Positions 45,245-56,057 are shown, counted from the first letter of the stretch. The stretch: 64,000 bases of DNA from Dehalococcoides mccartyi (GCA_945865925.1 CAMBFG010000008.1:1-64000); one strand, 5' to 3'. The notes: generated by a model not told the origin, from the letters alone. Numbers and translations: made by a program.

Positions 45245-46576
45245 ATGGCCGGTTGGCGCGAGGAGTACGAGCGTCGTCGGATGTCGTTCGACGCAGCGGC
45301 GGCGCTGATCCAGCGTGGCGACATTGTCCACACGCCGATCGGCGGGGATGCCCGTTCGTTCATGTCGGCGGTGATCCAGCGGGTGATGGCACTCGACTAT
45401 CAGGTCACGATCCACGCGTGCAGCCCCACGCCAGCACAGGAATGGTTCAGCGACGACCTCGCGTCGCTCCCGTTCGACCTCCGCACAGAGATCTACGTCG
45501 GCAACACCGGCCGCGTCGCCCTTGAGGCGAAGCGGGCCGACTTCTACTCCAACCTCTTCTCCAACCAGTTCAACGTGTGGGACCACCGCGAGGGCCAGCG
45601 CGAGCCGATCGACGTCTTCCTGACGCAGTGCACGCCCCCGGACGCGGACGGCTACGTGAACTTCGGTGGTTCACCGTGGCAGAAGGCCGACTTCACGCGC
45701 CGCGCGCGCACCTCGATCTTCGAGGTGTGGCCCTTCCTGCCGAACGTCCCCACGACCGAGCGCATGCATGTGTCGGAGGTGACGGCGTTCGTCGACACCC
45801 TGCTGACGGAGGCGCCCTCAGTGGCGGAGACCGTCCCGCCGGCAGAGGCACTCATCATCGTGGGTTACGTGAACGAGATTCTGCAGGACGGCGACACCGT
45901 CCAGATCGGTGCTGGCCGGACTGCGACGCACCTCGTCCCGCTCGGGTTGTTCGAGGGCAAACATGATCTTGGTTGGCACTCAGAGATCACGCCCCGCGGC
46001 GTGGTGCCGCTGATGATGGAAGGGGTGGTCAACTCGTCCCGCAAGTCGAAAGACCGCGGCCTCCACGTGACGACGACGGTGTCGCCGAAGAACGCCGAGG
46101 AATTCGAGTGGCTGGAGAAGTCCGGCAAGATCGAGACGCGCGCCGTTAAAGAGGTGAACTCGATCCTGGAGATCGCGAAGCAGGATCGGATGTGCGCGAT
46201 CAATAACGCGTTCACCGTGGACCTGACGGGCCAGATCTGCTCGGAATCCCTCGGCACCACCACGTACAACGGCACCGGTGGCCAGTCCGAGTTCCACATC
46301 GGCGCTGCGCTGGCGAACGGCGGGAAGGCGATCACGGTGCTGCCGTCCTCCACGAAGGACGGCACGATCACGCGCATCGTCGGCGCGGTCACGGACGGCC
46401 AATTCGTCACGGTGCCGCGGACGTTCGCGGACTACGTGGTGACCGAGTTCGGCATCGCGCGCCTCGCTGGCAAGAGCCAGCGCCAGCGTGCCGAGGAACT
46501 GATCGCGATCGCGCACCCCGACCACCGGGGGGATCTGCGCGCGCAACTGCGTTCGCGCTTCTTCCCGACGGACTAA
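45245..46576 (+). CDS. Acetyl-CoA hydrolase / 4-hydroxybutyrate CoA-transferase family
   Basis: LILVGYVNE-like EALIIVGYVNEILQDGDTVQIGAGRTATHLVPLGLFEGKHDLGWHSE; GTGGQSEFHIGAALANGGKAITVLPS; ADYVVTEFGIARLAGKS. Confidence 0.92.
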   Translation: MAGWREEYERRRMSFDAAAALIQRGDIVHTPIGGDARSFMSAVIQRVMALDYQVTIHACSPTPAQEWFSDDLASLPFDLRTEIYVGNTGRVALEAKRADFYSNLFSNQFNVWDHREGQREPIDVFLTQCTPPDADGYVNFGGSPWQKADFTRRARTSIFEVWPFLPNVPTTERMHVSEVTAFVDTLLTEAPSVAETVPPAEALIIVGYVNEILQDGDTVQIGAGRTATHLVPLGLFEGKHDLGWHSEITPRGVVPLMMEGVVNSSRKSKDRGLHVTTTVSPKNAEEFEWLEKSGKIETRAVKEVNSILEIAKQDRMCAINNAFTVDLTGQICSESLGTTTYNGTGGQSEFHIGAALANGGKAITVLPSSTKDGTITRIVGAVTDGQFVTVPRTFADYVVTEFGIARLAGKSQRQRAEELIAIAHPDHRGDLRAQLRSRFFPTD

Positions 46577-46580
46577 GGAC

Positions 46581-47579
46581 TTAGTCCTCTTCGACCTCGG
46601 GGGCGCCGGCGCCGATCTGCTGCGCGCCGCCCGCGAGGAGTGCCTGCAACTCGCGCCATTCGCCGGGGGACATCCCGGCGGACTTCGCGGTGAGCGATTC
46701 GCCCGCGAGCATGCGCCGGACGGCCTCGAGTGACTGCTGGGAGAGTTGTGCGCCGCCCTGGCGGTAGTTCACGAACGCCTGGTGGGTCATCGGCACCCAG
46801 CGCGCCATGATGTCCGCCAGCACGTCCGCGTAGACACGGATCTCGTACTGGGCGTGTGCGTCCGCGCGGAGGCGGACGAAGTGCATCAGGTTGTGGAGGT
46901 CTGTCTTCCAGTACCACTGCGTGTAGAAGTTCAGCGACAGGTTCATCCGCGCCAGTTCGCGCGCGACACCGTCGTAGGCCGGGTCACGAGGTGTCCCATC
47001 CGGGCCTTCGTTCAGTAGTTCGTCGTAATGGCCGTATGCCCGCTCGGCGTCCTCGCGGAGAATGGCCTGCACGCGGCGAGCCTGATCGGCGTCGAGCGTC
47101 GCACCTCGCCCCTGACGGTTGACCGAGGACTGTGCGGCGATGTTGGCCGCGTCCGGGATGTAGAACTCGTTGTCGAGGATCGAGTAGCGCGCGGAGTACT
47201 CGTTCACGTTCGCGGTGCGGTGGCGGATCCACTGGCGGGCGATGAAGATCGGCAGCTTCACATGCAGTTTGATCTCGCACATCTCGAACGGCGAGGTGTG
47301 CCAGTTCCGCATGAGGTAGTTGATCAGCCCCTGGTCGTCGCGCTGTCGCTTCGTGCCTCGACCGTAGGAGACACGTGCGGCCTGCACGACGGCTGCGTCG
47401 TCGCCCATGTAGTCGATCACCCGGATGAAGCCGTGGTCGAGCACCGGGAGCGGCTCGTAGAGGATCTCCTCGACGGCCGCGACGGTGGCGCGGCGGGTCG
47501 GGACACACTCGGCGCGCAGGGCGTCGATCTCCGCGCGCTGCTCCGGCGTCAGGTGGGCGGCGTCATCCGAGGTGGCCAT
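46581..47579 (-). CDS. thyX: Flavin-dependent thymidylate synthase
   Basis: [15 protein letters not shown] ThyX signature; [23 protein letters not shown]. Confidence 0.97.
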   Translation of the reverse strand: MATSDDAAHLTPEQRAEIDALRAECVPTRRATVAAVEEILYEPLPVLDHGFIRVIDYMGDDAAVVQAARVSYGRGTKRQRDDQGLINYLMRNWHTSPFEMCEIKLHVKLPIFIARQWIRHRTANVNEYSARYSILDNEFYIPDAANIAAQSSVNRQGRGATLDADQARRVQAILREDAERAYGHYDELLNEGPDGTPRDPAYDGVARELARMNLSLNFYTQWYWKTDLHNLMHFVRLRADAHAQYEIRVYADVLADIMARWVPMTHQAFVNYRQGGAQLSQQSLEAVRRMLAGESLTAKSAGMSPGEWRELQALLAGGAQQIGAGAPEVEED

Positions 47580-47758
47580 CGGTTCCCCCCGTCGTCGAGG
47601 GGCGCGGTACTGGCGGGTGCGGGCGCGTTCGGCACGCCAGCAGGGGGGAAGCGCCACGCCACACGCGAGGTGTCGTGAAGTGCAGTGCTCCCGGCAGGAT
47701 ACCGAGGCGGTGGACGGACGTCGAAGGTCTGGGTGGCACTCGGCGCGGAGTCGGGCGG

Positions 47759-47971
47759 CTAACGGGCGGCGCGACGGACAGCGCGAGCGCGGGCGACCTC
47801 ATTCGGGTCCCAGAGCCCACAATCGGTCTCGATGTTCTCCAGGAACGGCCCGATGCAGTCCTTGCCTTCCCGGATGATGTGGTTGCAGATCATCACGTAG
47901 GGATCCAGCCGGGACGAGTCGATCGTCCGGCGGAGCCACTGGCATTCAATTGCGAGGCGCTCGGTGTCCAC
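47759..47971 (-). CDS. Small hypothetical protein
   Basis: 70 aa from [57 protein letters not shown]. Confidence 0.6.
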   Translation of the reverse strand: MDTERLAIECQWLRRTIDSSRLDPYVMICNHIIREGKDCIGPFLENIETDCGLWDPNEVARARAVRRAAR

Positions 47972-48079
47972 AGGACGAGCATATCCCTGCCCTTCCTCAC
48001 GCGCCCCCAACCGGCTGGACGTGCGCAGTACGATGGGTGTTCGGATCCGCCCCGGAACTCGCCATAGCCTGGAGCGAAC

Positions 48080-49060
48080 GTGCCACAACTGCCGCCCGTG
48101 GCTGCCGCGGCGTTTGTCATCGCTGTGCTGATGGCCATCCTTGTGACGACCGTCACCGTTCAAGTGCGCGCTCGGCGCCGCCGGACGCTTCTGGCTGCGA
48201 TGCTGCGTGCCACCGCGCCTGTCCCGGACCCGATCCCGGTACCTGTCCCTCGGTCTGCTGCGTCGTCCGCCGGGTCGTCCGCCACCACCACCACCCTCGA
48301 AGCCCCGATCGCGGCCACGCCCTCGCCCCCCTCGTCGCTACGCGGGAACGACTACAGCCGCGCGGAGCGCGAGGCCCGGTTCAGTGCCTTCGACGAGCGC
48401 TCCTCGACGCGGGAGGCGGCACCCGGCCGACCGGCTCGACGGTTGGCCGCCCAGGTGGCCCACGCGGCCGCTGCGACGGCCCCGGTGCTGGTTGCTGGCC
48501 CGGAGCGCCCGATGTCCGTCGCCCCGGCTGCCGAGGCCCCCCGGCCCGCTCCGGCAACGGCTCCGATCGAGAGAGTCGAGCCACCGCAGGCGCCCAGCAC
48601 TCCCGTCCGCCACATCCCGATGCGGACGCACGGCGGACTCGCCTCCGTGATCCTCGACGTCGACGTTCCGACGGCGATCGCGCCGTCGATGCCGGTGGTC
48701 GCTCCAGTGCCGGTCGCTGTCGTCGAGGTGGCGGTCGAGGAGCCGGTGGTCGCCGAACGTGAGCCCGAGCAGGCGTCGCCCGTAGAGACCCCGCCAGCGC
48801 CCCCGCGCACTCCCGAGCTGCTCCGCGAGGCCATCCGAGAGTCCGTTCGCGAGCCCCAGATGACAGTGCTGGCGCCTCGACAGGTGGTACCGGCGCTGCC
48901 GGCGCTGATGACGCGCGAGGTGACCCTGGGAGACGCGGCACGAGCGCTCCGGAACAGCCTCACGATGACGGATGGCCGTCAGTTGCGTCGTGCGGTCGCG
49001 GTGGGCGCAGCGACTTCGGTGGTGGCTGCAGCCTTCGCGATCCGGGGTCGTAAGCGCTAG
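48080..49060 (+). CDS. Pro/Ala/Val-rich single-pass membrane protein
   Basis: N-terminal TM (AAAAFVIAVLMAILVTTVTV) then low-complexity Pro/Val-rich region. Confidence 0.65.
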   Translation: MPQLPPVAAAAFVIAVLMAILVTTVTVQVRARRRRTLLAAMLRATAPVPDPIPVPVPRSAASSAGSSATTTTLEAPIAATPSPPSSLRGNDYSRAEREARFSAFDERSSTREAAPGRPARRLAAQVAHAAAATAPVLVAGPERPMSVAPAAEAPRPAPATAPIERVEPPQAPSTPVRHIPMRTHGGLASVILDVDVPTAIAPSMPVVAPVPVAVVEVAVEEPVVAEREPEQASPVETPPAPPRTPELLREAIRESVREPQMTVLAPRQVVPALPALMTREVTLGDAARALRNSLTMTDGRQLRRAVAVGAATSVVAAAFAIRGRKR

Positions 49061-49219
49061 TCCAGACTCGTTATCGCGATTCTTCGCAGGGTCTGAGCGG
49101 GATTTCACAGTTCCGCAATGCTTCAGCAATCCACGCAGCACATCTACCCCGCATGATTCCTCTCAAGGAACAAGAGGCGGCTCTCCGTCGTTTCTGTTCC
49201 ACATGGAGAGGAGCCGGAC

Positions 49220-49453
49220 ATGCTGTTTACGAAGGCCTGCCCGCGCTGTCAGGGCGATGTCAGCCGAGTCGAAGACATTGGCGACACGTACTTCTCGTGC
49301 GTCCAGTGCGGACACACGTCGTACGCATCACCGATGCCGAAGGCGCTTCAGGCCGTTGAGCCTCAGCGCACCTGGCTGTCGGCCGTCGACCGGACGGTCG
49401 CACGCAAGCGCCGCATCAGCCGCGCGCCCGCGCGACCCGCTCAGGCGGCGTAG
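49220..49453 (+). CDS. Small zinc-ribbon protein
   Basis: CPRCQGDVSRVEDIGDTYFSCVQCGHTSY: CxxC-x17-CxxC. Confidence 0.8.
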   Translation: MLFTKACPRCQGDVSRVEDIGDTYFSCVQCGHTSYASPMPKALQAVEPQRTWLSAVDRTVARKRRISRAPARPAQAA

Positions 49454-49483
49454 GCACGACGCACTCAGTGCGGCCAACTACCA

Positions 49484-49512
49484 GGAGGCGGGGTCGTGAG
49501 GCCCCGCCTTCT
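49484..49512. terminator. Terminator-like hairpin
   Basis: ggaggcggggtcgtgaggccccgccttc. Confidence 0.7.
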
Positions 49513-49536
49513 GCATACCTGTGGGGTCCGAGGGTC

Positions 49537-50787
49537 CTACGGCTGGTAGCGCCGGAACACCGCGCTCGCGTTCTGCCCACCGAGGCCGAACGAGTTGGAC
49601 ATCACCACGTCGATCTGGGCCTGCACGGCTGTGTTGGGCGTGATGTCCAGGTCGCAGGTCGGGTCGGGGTACTCGTAGTTGATCGTCGGCGGCACGATGC
49701 CGTGGTGGAGCGCCAGCACGGATGCCACCGCCTCGATGCCGCCCGCGCCCGCCGCGAGATGGCCGGTCATCGATTTTGTCGAAGAGATCTTCACGCGGTG
49801 TGCGTCGGCGTCGCCGAATGCGATTTTGATGGCGTGCGTCTCCGTACGGTCGTTCAGCGGCGTGCTGGTGCCGTGCGCGTTGATGTAGTCGACGTGCGAT
49901 GCCTCGATGCCCGCGTCCCGCAGGGCGCGGGTCATGGCGAGCGCCTGGCCATTCGGGTCGGGCGCGGTGTCGTCCGTGGCGTCGAAGGACCAGCCGACAC
50001 CCGCGAGTTCGCCGTAGACGCGCGCGCCACGCTCGAGGGCAGCCTCCTCAGACTCGATGAGGAGGACGCCGGCGCCTTCGCCCAGGATGAAGCCGTCACG
50101 CTGGATGTCGAAGGGGCGGCAGGCGTGCTCGGGGTCGTCGTTGCGCTTGGAGAGCGCGCCGAGGCGGCCCATGGAGGAAAGCGAGAGCGGGGTGATCATC
50201 GCTTCCGCGCCACCGACGAGGATGGCGCGGGCATGGCCGAGCCGGATCATCGAGAGCGCATGGCCGAGGGCGTCCGTGCCGGAGGCGCAAGCGGTGTTGA
50301 TCGTCGTGTTGGGGCCTCGGACGCCAAGTTGTCTCGCAAGGCGGGCCGCGCCCATGTGCTGGCCCATGCGGGTGATGATGAACGGGTCGACGCCTCGGGA
50401 GCCGCGCTCGACGTAGCCCATCCATTCCGGGCCCATGTTGAACACGTCGCCCGAGGTCGCCATCACCACGCCGATGTCGTCGCGGTTGGCGTCGGTGACC
50501 TCGAGGCCGGCGTCGCGGATGGCCTGGACGCCGGCGGCGTGGCCGAACTGCGCGAAACGACCGGTGCGGCGAGCAACCTTCTTTTCGAGGTAGGGCTCGA
50601 TATCAAAATGTTTGACTTCGCCGGCGATCTGGACGAGGTCGCTTGAGGCATCCCACTGGGTCACGCGTCCGATGCCGTTGCGGCCGCTGCGCAGGCCTTC
50701 CCAGTATTCGTCCAGGTCGTTGCCGATCGGGGTGACGGCGCCCATGCCGGTGATCAGGGCGCGGTGGATCGTGCGAGTGGCGGGCAT
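49537..50787 (-). CDS. fabF: Beta-ketoacyl-ACP synthase II
   Basis: ALITGMGAVTPIGNDLDEYWEGLRSGRNGIG, NTACASGTDALGHA, NAHGTSTPLNDRTE, KSMTGHLAAGAGGIEA. Confidence 0.97.
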   Translation of the reverse strand: MPATRTIHRALITGMGAVTPIGNDLDEYWEGLRSGRNGIGRVTQWDASSDLVQIAGEVKHFDIEPYLEKKVARRTGRFAQFGHAAGVQAIRDAGLEVTDANRDDIGVVMATSGDVFNMGPEWMGYVERGSRGVDPFIITRMGQHMGAARLARQLGVRGPNTTINTACASGTDALGHALSMIRLGHARAILVGGAEAMITPLSLSSMGRLGALSKRNDDPEHACRPFDIQRDGFILGEGAGVLLIESEEAALERGARVYGELAGVGWSFDATDDTAPDPNGQALAMTRALRDAGIEASHVDYINAHGTSTPLNDRTETHAIKIAFGDADAHRVKISSTKSMTGHLAAGAGGIEAVASVLALHHGIVPPTINYEYPDPTCDLDITPNTAVQAQIDVVMSNSFGLGGQNASAVFRRYQP

Positions 50788-50920
50788 AGAGGCCTCCCGA
50801 GGTGTTGAGGTCACCATGCTAGCCGCGGTGATGCCTGAACCGCGACGGCGCAGGGGCTGGTCGGGCGTGGCAGAATACCGGCGGCGCAGCGCCCAAGGGC
50901 GCGCGGAGAGGGGCTGGGCC

Positions 50921-52117
50921 ATGCCATTGCCGCTTGAGGGCTTTCGAATCCTCGACCTGTCGATCTGGCAGCAGGGCACCTATGCGACGGCGATGCTCGC
51001 CGACATGGGTGCGGACGTCATCAAGATCGAGTCGTACGCGAATCCAGACCCGGGCCGCGGCCTTCAGCAGGGCGGGCCTCGCAACGCCTACTTCAACACG
51101 CTGAACCGAGGGAAGCGCTCGATCCTCCTCGACATGAAGAATCCGGCGGGCATGGAGGTGTTCTGGCGCCTGGTGCAGACGGCGGACGTCTTCCACAACA
51201 ACATGCGCGGCGGCGTGATGGAACGCCTGGGTGTCACGTTCGAGACGATCCAGCAGCACAACCCTCACTGCATCTTCTCCAGCGCGACCGGGTGGGGGCA
51301 CCTTGGGCCCGAGCGGCACAAGGGCGCGATGGACCTGCTCGCGCAGGCGCGTGGCGGCTTCATGTCCGTGACCGGCGACGGCGAGGATGGTGCGCCGATG
51401 CCCGCCGGCTTCCCGCAGGCCGACCATGTGGGCGCGATGGTTTCGGGGTACTCGATCGTGCTCGCGCTGCTGTCGCGGGAACGGCACGGCGAGGCACAGG
51501 AGGTGAACACCTCGCTGTACGGGTCGCAGATGCTCATCCAGTCATACAACATCACCGGGGCGATGTGGAGCGGGAGCCTGATCGGCCGGCGGAAGCACGA
51601 TGAACGCCCGCCGACGTGGAACCACTTCAAGGCCGGTGACGGCAAATGGTTCATGGTCGGCTTCCTCCCCGCCGACAAGTGGTGGCCGCAATTCTGCGAC
51701 GTGCTGGGCTCCCAGGAGTTGAAGCAGGACCCGTATCGCACGGGCGTCCAGCGCCTCGAGCGACTGGGCGAGGTGACGGCGAAGATGGACGCGATCTTCG
51801 CGACGAAGACGCGAGACGAGTGGATCGCGCTGTTCCACGCGCAGGACCTGCTGGTGCAGCCGGTGATGGACTACCTCGAGATCGGCAAGGACCCACAGGC
51901 CTGGGCGAACGGCTACATCGTGGAAGTGCCGGACGAGAACGGGAAGGCGTGGCCGATGGTCGGCTCGCCGGTCCACCTCTCGAAGACGCCTGCCCAACTG
52001 AAGAAGCAGGCCCCCGAGTTCGGCCAGCACACCGAGGAGGTGCTGCTGGAGTCCGGCTTCACCTGGGACGAGGTCGAGGCGTACCGCGCGAAGGGCGCCT
52101 TCGGCACGTCGCCGTAG
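50921..52117 (+). CDS. CaiB/BaiF family CoA-transferase
   Basis: LEGFRILDLSIWQQGTYATAMLADMGADVIKIES; NRGKRSILLDMKNPAG. Confidence 0.95.
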   Translation: MPLPLEGFRILDLSIWQQGTYATAMLADMGADVIKIESYANPDPGRGLQQGGPRNAYFNTLNRGKRSILLDMKNPAGMEVFWRLVQTADVFHNNMRGGVMERLGVTFETIQQHNPHCIFSSATGWGHLGPERHKGAMDLLAQARGGFMSVTGDGEDGAPMPAGFPQADHVGAMVSGYSIVLALLSRERHGEAQEVNTSLYGSQMLIQSYNITGAMWSGSLIGRRKHDERPPTWNHFKAGDGKWFMVGFLPADKWWPQFCDVLGSQELKQDPYRTGVQRLERLGEVTAKMDAIFATKTRDEWIALFHAQDLLVQPVMDYLEIGKDPQAWANGYIVEVPDENGKAWPMVGSPVHLSKTPAQLKKQAPEFGQHTEEVLLESGFTWDEVEAYRAKGAFGTSP

Positions 52118-52140
52118 CGTCGGCAGCACACGACACAAGC

Positions 52141-52174
52141 AGAAGGCCCGGCAGTGATGCCGGGCCTTCTGCTT
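52141..52174. terminator. Rho-independent-type terminator
   Basis: agaaggcccggcagtgatgccgggccttctgctt just after the CoA-transferase stop. Confidence 0.85.
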
Positions 52175-52195
52175 GTCTGCGCAAACGTCGAGGGG

Positions 52196-53065
52196 CTACA
52201 GGCCGCCGAGGCTCTGGAGGAATTCGCGGATGTTGAGGGCCAGGGCGGACGGCTGATCGGTGGGGACCGGGTGGCCCGCGTCCTCGATCAGGCTGACACG
52301 GGAGCCGCTGATGCGGCGGTGGAGGCGCTGGATGGCCTCGGGCGTCAGCATGTCGGTCTCAGCGCCGCGCACGATCATCGTGGGGCACTGGATGCGGTCA
52401 GCGGAGTCCCAGAGGTCGGCGAGGCGGCGCTGGCCGGGGTCCGGCTCGGGCGGGCGCACGGTCGCGTCGCGGAAGACGGGGTCGAGGTCCCAGACGAAGA
52501 CGCCGTCCTCGTTGACGGTGAAGGAGGCGCGCACGCGGCGCTCCAACTGCTCCGTGTTCGCATAGGGGAAGAACTCACGGAAGGCGATCACGGCGTCATC
52601 CAGGCTGGCGAAGGAGTCGCCGACGGAGAGCAGGCGGCGCAGTTGCTCGACACCGGAGCGCAGCACCTCGGGCGCCGACTCGATGATGACGAGGGCGGTC
52701 ACGGTCTCGGGGTGTTCGGCGGCGTAGCAGACCGCGTTCGCGCCACCCATCGAGTGGCCCACGATGGTGACGGAGCGGAGCCCGAGGGTTTCGATGAGCG
52801 CGGCAAGGTCTTCGACCTGGGTGGCGCGGGTGTAGTCGCGGTCGCCGGCGCGAGCGGTGGAACCGTAACCGCGCTGGTCGACGGCGATGACGCGATATTC
52901 GCGCGCGAGGTCGGAGGCGACGTCTGACCACGCCTCGCACGTCTCGGCGTAGCCGTGGAGCAGGAGGAGCGCGTGGCGGCTGCGGGGGTCACCCCATTCG
53001 CGGACGTGGAAGCGGAGGCTATTGGCCTCGATCATTTCGTCGCGCGGACGTGTGCTGGTGGCCAT
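52196..53065 (-). CDS. Alpha/beta hydrolase
   Basis: LLLHGYAETCEAW, VIAVDQRGYGSTA, IVGHSMGGANAV, IVRGAETDMLT, DAGHPVPTDQP. Confidence 0.94.
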   Translation of the reverse strand: MATSTRPRDEMIEANSLRFHVREWGDPRSRHALLLLHGYAETCEAWSDVASDLAREYRVIAVDQRGYGSTARAGDRDYTRATQVEDLAALIETLGLRSVTIVGHSMGGANAVCYAAEHPETVTALVIIESAPEVLRSGVEQLRRLLSVGDSFASLDDAVIAFREFFPYANTEQLERRVRASFTVNEDGVFVWDLDPVFRDATVRPPEPDPGQRRLADLWDSADRIQCPTMIVRGAETDMLTPEAIQRLHRRISGSRVSLIEDAGHPVPTDQPSALALNIREFLQSLGGL

Positions 53066-53235
53066 CTGGGAGCCTCCGAGGGTTGCGAGCGCCATCGATG
53101 GCGCGTGGGGTGTCGAGCGGCGCGAGCCGATTCGTTCAGGCTGCCGACGGTCGCTCTGGAGCACCCAACGTACGACGCGGGGCCGTTAGAGCGTCGAAAA
53201 TATCACGAAACGTATGAGCCTGAATCTGAGCCGGT

Positions 53236-54171
53236 CTAGAGGGCGGCTGTGATGTCGTTCGCGACCGGGAGTCCGTCCTGGAGGGCGAGCCAGTTTCGGC
53301 CTCGGTCGTGGGAGGCCCACAACTGGGGGCCAGCGGCGATGAAGACGAGGTCATTCCAGTCGAAGGGGCGGACGACGCAAGGGACGCGCTCCCACTCGTC
53401 GTCGGCGTCGAGCATGATGCGCTGCCAGGTGACGCCGCCGTTGGCGGAGCGGAAGACAGCGCCCTCCAGGCCGGGGCCTCGGCGGGCGGCGGAGTAGACG
53501 AGCGCGTCCGGGGTGCCGGGGAGGACGGCGATGGTGCCGCCCCACGAGCGGTCGAGGCCGCCGATGCTCTGCACCCACGTGTAGCCCTCGTCCTCGCTGC
53601 GGAAGATGCCGCTCTGGGTCGAGGCGTAGAGGCGATCGCGGCGCTCCGGGTGGACCCAGACGCGGTGCACCTTCGGGTCCAGGCCATCCGCGCGCCGCAA
53701 CCAGGAGCCACCACCGTCACGGGTGTGCCAGCAGCCACCGCCGACGATCGAGATCACGATGCCGTCCGTGACCTCGCCTGCGGAGGCGACGAACGGGGTG
53801 ACGCCCGGGGGCGGAAGGAGGCGGTTGAGTTTGATGACGTTCTGGACGCCATCCAGCGTCTCCCACGTTGCGCCCTTGTCGGTGGAGCGGTGGAGCTTGC
53901 CATCGGCGCTGCCGATGAACAGGTCGCCTGCCGTGGTGACGGAGACGGACTTCGGGTCGCCCTCCCAGCCGCGCTCCCAGCGCTTGCCGGCGAAGACCCA
54001 GACGCCATCACCCGGCGCACCGGCGAGGCCGAGGCCGTCCTGGAAGTCCACGCGCGTGAAGCGCTTGCCTGCGATGGCGACGACGGGCGGCCGCCCGGGC
54101 TCGACATGCAGCAGGCCCTCGTCGGTGGCAATGACGATGCCCAGCGGGTCGTACTTGCGGCGGCTGATCAT
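53236..54171 (-). CDS. BNR/sortilin-like beta-propeller protein
   Basis: Repeated STDKGATWETL, TRDGGGSWLR, SEDEGYTWVQ, SANGGVTWQRI, SHDRGRNWLAL Asp-box motifs. Confidence 0.9.
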   Translation of the reverse strand: MISRRKYDPLGIVIATDEGLLHVEPGRPPVVAIAGKRFTRVDFQDGLGLAGAPGDGVWVFAGKRWERGWEGDPKSVSVTTAGDLFIGSADGKLHRSTDKGATWETLDGVQNVIKLNRLLPPPGVTPFVASAGEVTDGIVISIVGGGCWHTRDGGGSWLRRADGLDPKVHRVWVHPERRDRLYASTQSGIFRSEDEGYTWVQSIGGLDRSWGGTIAVLPGTPDALVYSAARRGPGLEGAVFRSANGGVTWQRIMLDADDEWERVPCVVRPFDWNDLVFIAAGPQLWASHDRGRNWLALQDGLPVANDITAAL

Positions 54172-54995
54172 CGCGTGCCCTCTCCGTGCGCGGCGGCCTG
54201 CTGCTCCTGGATGGCCGCCACCAGCGCCGGCAACGCCTCTCCCGAGGCGGCCCGCACGACGATGTCCGCGAGCGCCGTCAACGGCGTCTCCTCCGGGTTC
54301 ACCTCAATGAGCGGGACGCCTCGGCGGGCGGCCTCGATCGGAAAGGCGGCGGCGGGATAGACGACGGCGGAGGTGCCCACGGTCATGAAGCAGTCCGCCA
54401 GGCCAGTCTCGGCCTCGCAGCGCGCGAGCGCGAATGGCAGGATGGGCTCACCGAACATGACGGTGTCGCCTTTGACGATGCCGGGGCAGCCCGGCGTGGC
54501 ACAACGAGGCGGCAAGTCGGCCTCGTCGACGGGGAACTCTTCGCGCGGCCAGCGGGTGCCGCAACGGACACAGCGCATCCACAAACGGTTGCCGTGGATC
54601 TCGGTGAGCGAGCGCTGTCCGGCGCGACGGTGGAGGTTGTCGATGTTCTGGGAGATGACGTGAGCGAGGCGGCCCATGCCCTCGAGTTCGGCGAGGGCCC
54701 GGTGTCCGTCGTTCGGCTCGGCGGCCTCGATGCTGGCGCCGAAGGGATTGCCGGCGCGGGCTTCGGCGAGGCGGCGCTCCCACCAGCGCTTCGGGTCAGC
54801 GGCGAAGGTCTCGTACTGGTTGAGGGGCGGCTCACCCTGGGTGGTCCAGATGCCGCCCTCGCCTCGGAAGGTGGGGATGCCGGACTCTTTCGACATCCCG
54901 GCGCCCGCGAGGACGACGGTGTGCCGGCTGCGGAGGAGTACCGCCGCCGCGTTCCGGATGGCCGTCTGAGTCGCGTCGTCGAGCACAGACTCCAT
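54168..54995 (-). CDS. Sirtuin-type NAD-dependent deacylase
   Basis: GAGMSKESGIPTFRGEGGIW, SQNIDNLHRRAG, IHGN, CxxC-x(n)-C-x4-C zinc site, VGTSAVVYPAA. Confidence 0.95.
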   Translation of the reverse strand: MESVLDDATQTAIRNAAAVLLRSRHTVVLAGAGMSKESGIPTFRGEGGIWTTQGEPPLNQYETFAADPKRWWERRLAEARAGNPFGASIEAAEPNDGHRALAELEGMGRLAHVISQNIDNLHRRAGQRSLTEIHGNRLWMRCVRCGTRWPREEFPVDEADLPPRCATPGCPGIVKGDTVMFGEPILPFALARCEAETGLADCFMTVGTSAVVYPAAAFPIEAARRGVPLIEVNPEETPLTALADIVVRAASGEALPALVAAIQEQQAAAHGEGTR

Positions 54996-55056
54996 GCTAC
55001 CGGCCTGAGCATCCACGGCGGGCGCCCGAGGGCGGAGCGCGGGGTATCCTCGACGC

Positions 55057-55662
55057 GTGGCGTCCCTCACTTCCTTCGCGAACCTGTCATCGATGTCGCC
55101 CGCGCGCCGGACGTGGCTGCGGCGTGCGACCGCGACGCTGATCCTGATCGCTGCCGTCGCCGCCTTCGTCTCGCAGGAGCGGGTGAGCGAGGACGCGGGG
55201 GAGCGCCTCGGCATCCTCGAAGGTGCGGCGAGCCCGGCGGTAGGTCAGGTCGCGCCCGACTTCGTGCTCCACGAGTACGGCACCGGACGCCTCGTGCGGC
55301 TGTCCGACTTTCGAGGCAAGACGGTCGTGCTGAACTTCTGGGCGACGTGGTGCCCACCGTGCATCGCGGAGATGCCGGAACTACAGGCGCTGCACGCCTC
55401 GCGGCAGGGGGCGGGGGACCTCGTGGTGCTTGCGGTGGACGTGCAGGAGCCGCCCTCGGTCGCGGGGGAGTTCGTGCAGGCGAAGGGGCTCACGATGCCG
55501 GTACTGAGCGACCGGACGGGTGAGGTCGCGAAGCATTACGGACTGCCCGGGCTGCCGGGTACGTTCTTCATCGACCGAGACGGTACGGTGCGCTCGAAAG
55601 TCCTTGGCCCGATCATCGGGAAGCCGCTGACGGACGGTGTCGCGGCAGCGGGAGGGGGTTAG
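55057..55662 (+). CDS. TlpA/ResA-like thiol-disulfide oxidoreductase
   Basis: N-terminal [38 protein letters not shown]. Confidence 0.94.
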   Translation: MASLTSFANLSSMSPARRTWLRRATATLILIAAVAAFVSQERVSEDAGERLGILEGAASPAVGQVAPDFVLHEYGTGRLVRLSDFRGKTVVLNFWATWCPPCIAEMPELQALHASRQGAGDLVVLAVDVQEPPSVAGEFVQAKGLTMPVLSDRTGEVAKHYGLPGLPGTFFIDRDGTVRSKVLGPIIGKPLTDGVAAAGGG

Positions 55663-55664
55663 CG

Positions 55665-56057
55665 ATGGACCTCGGCTTCGCCTTCTTGTGCGACTCGGCG
55701 CAGGACTCCGGTGGCAAACTACACGCGCTGGGCATCGGCGTGGACACGCTGCACGCGGGGTCGCTGCCGGCGGTACACCCGCACCTCTCGCTCGTCGTCC
55801 GCTTCTCGTACGGCAGTGCCGACGAGGGCGACCACGAGTTCTCGATCGCCGTCCTCGATGCGGACGGCAAGAACGTGGTCGCGCCGGTCGGCGGGCAGAT
55901 GACGCTGCGACTCAACGGCGAAGACACGAGGGGTGGCGCGAACCTCGTGGTTGACCTGCAGAACGCCCAGTTCACGACCTACGGCCCGCACGAGGTGTCC
56001 GTGAGCGTGGACGGCCACGCCTTCGCGACGCTGCCGATCGCCGTGCGCCGGCTGTAG
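55665..56057 (+). CDS. Conserved hypothetical protein (DUF6941-like)
   Basis: MDLGFAFLCDSAQDSGGKLHALGIGVDTLHAGSLPAVHPHLSLVVRFSY... Confidence 0.75.
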   Translation: MDLGFAFLCDSAQDSGGKLHALGIGVDTLHAGSLPAVHPHLSLVVRFSYGSADEGDHEFSIAVLDADGKNVVAPVGGQMTLRLNGEDTRGGANLVVDLQNAQFTTYGPHEVSVSVDGHAFATLPIAVRRL

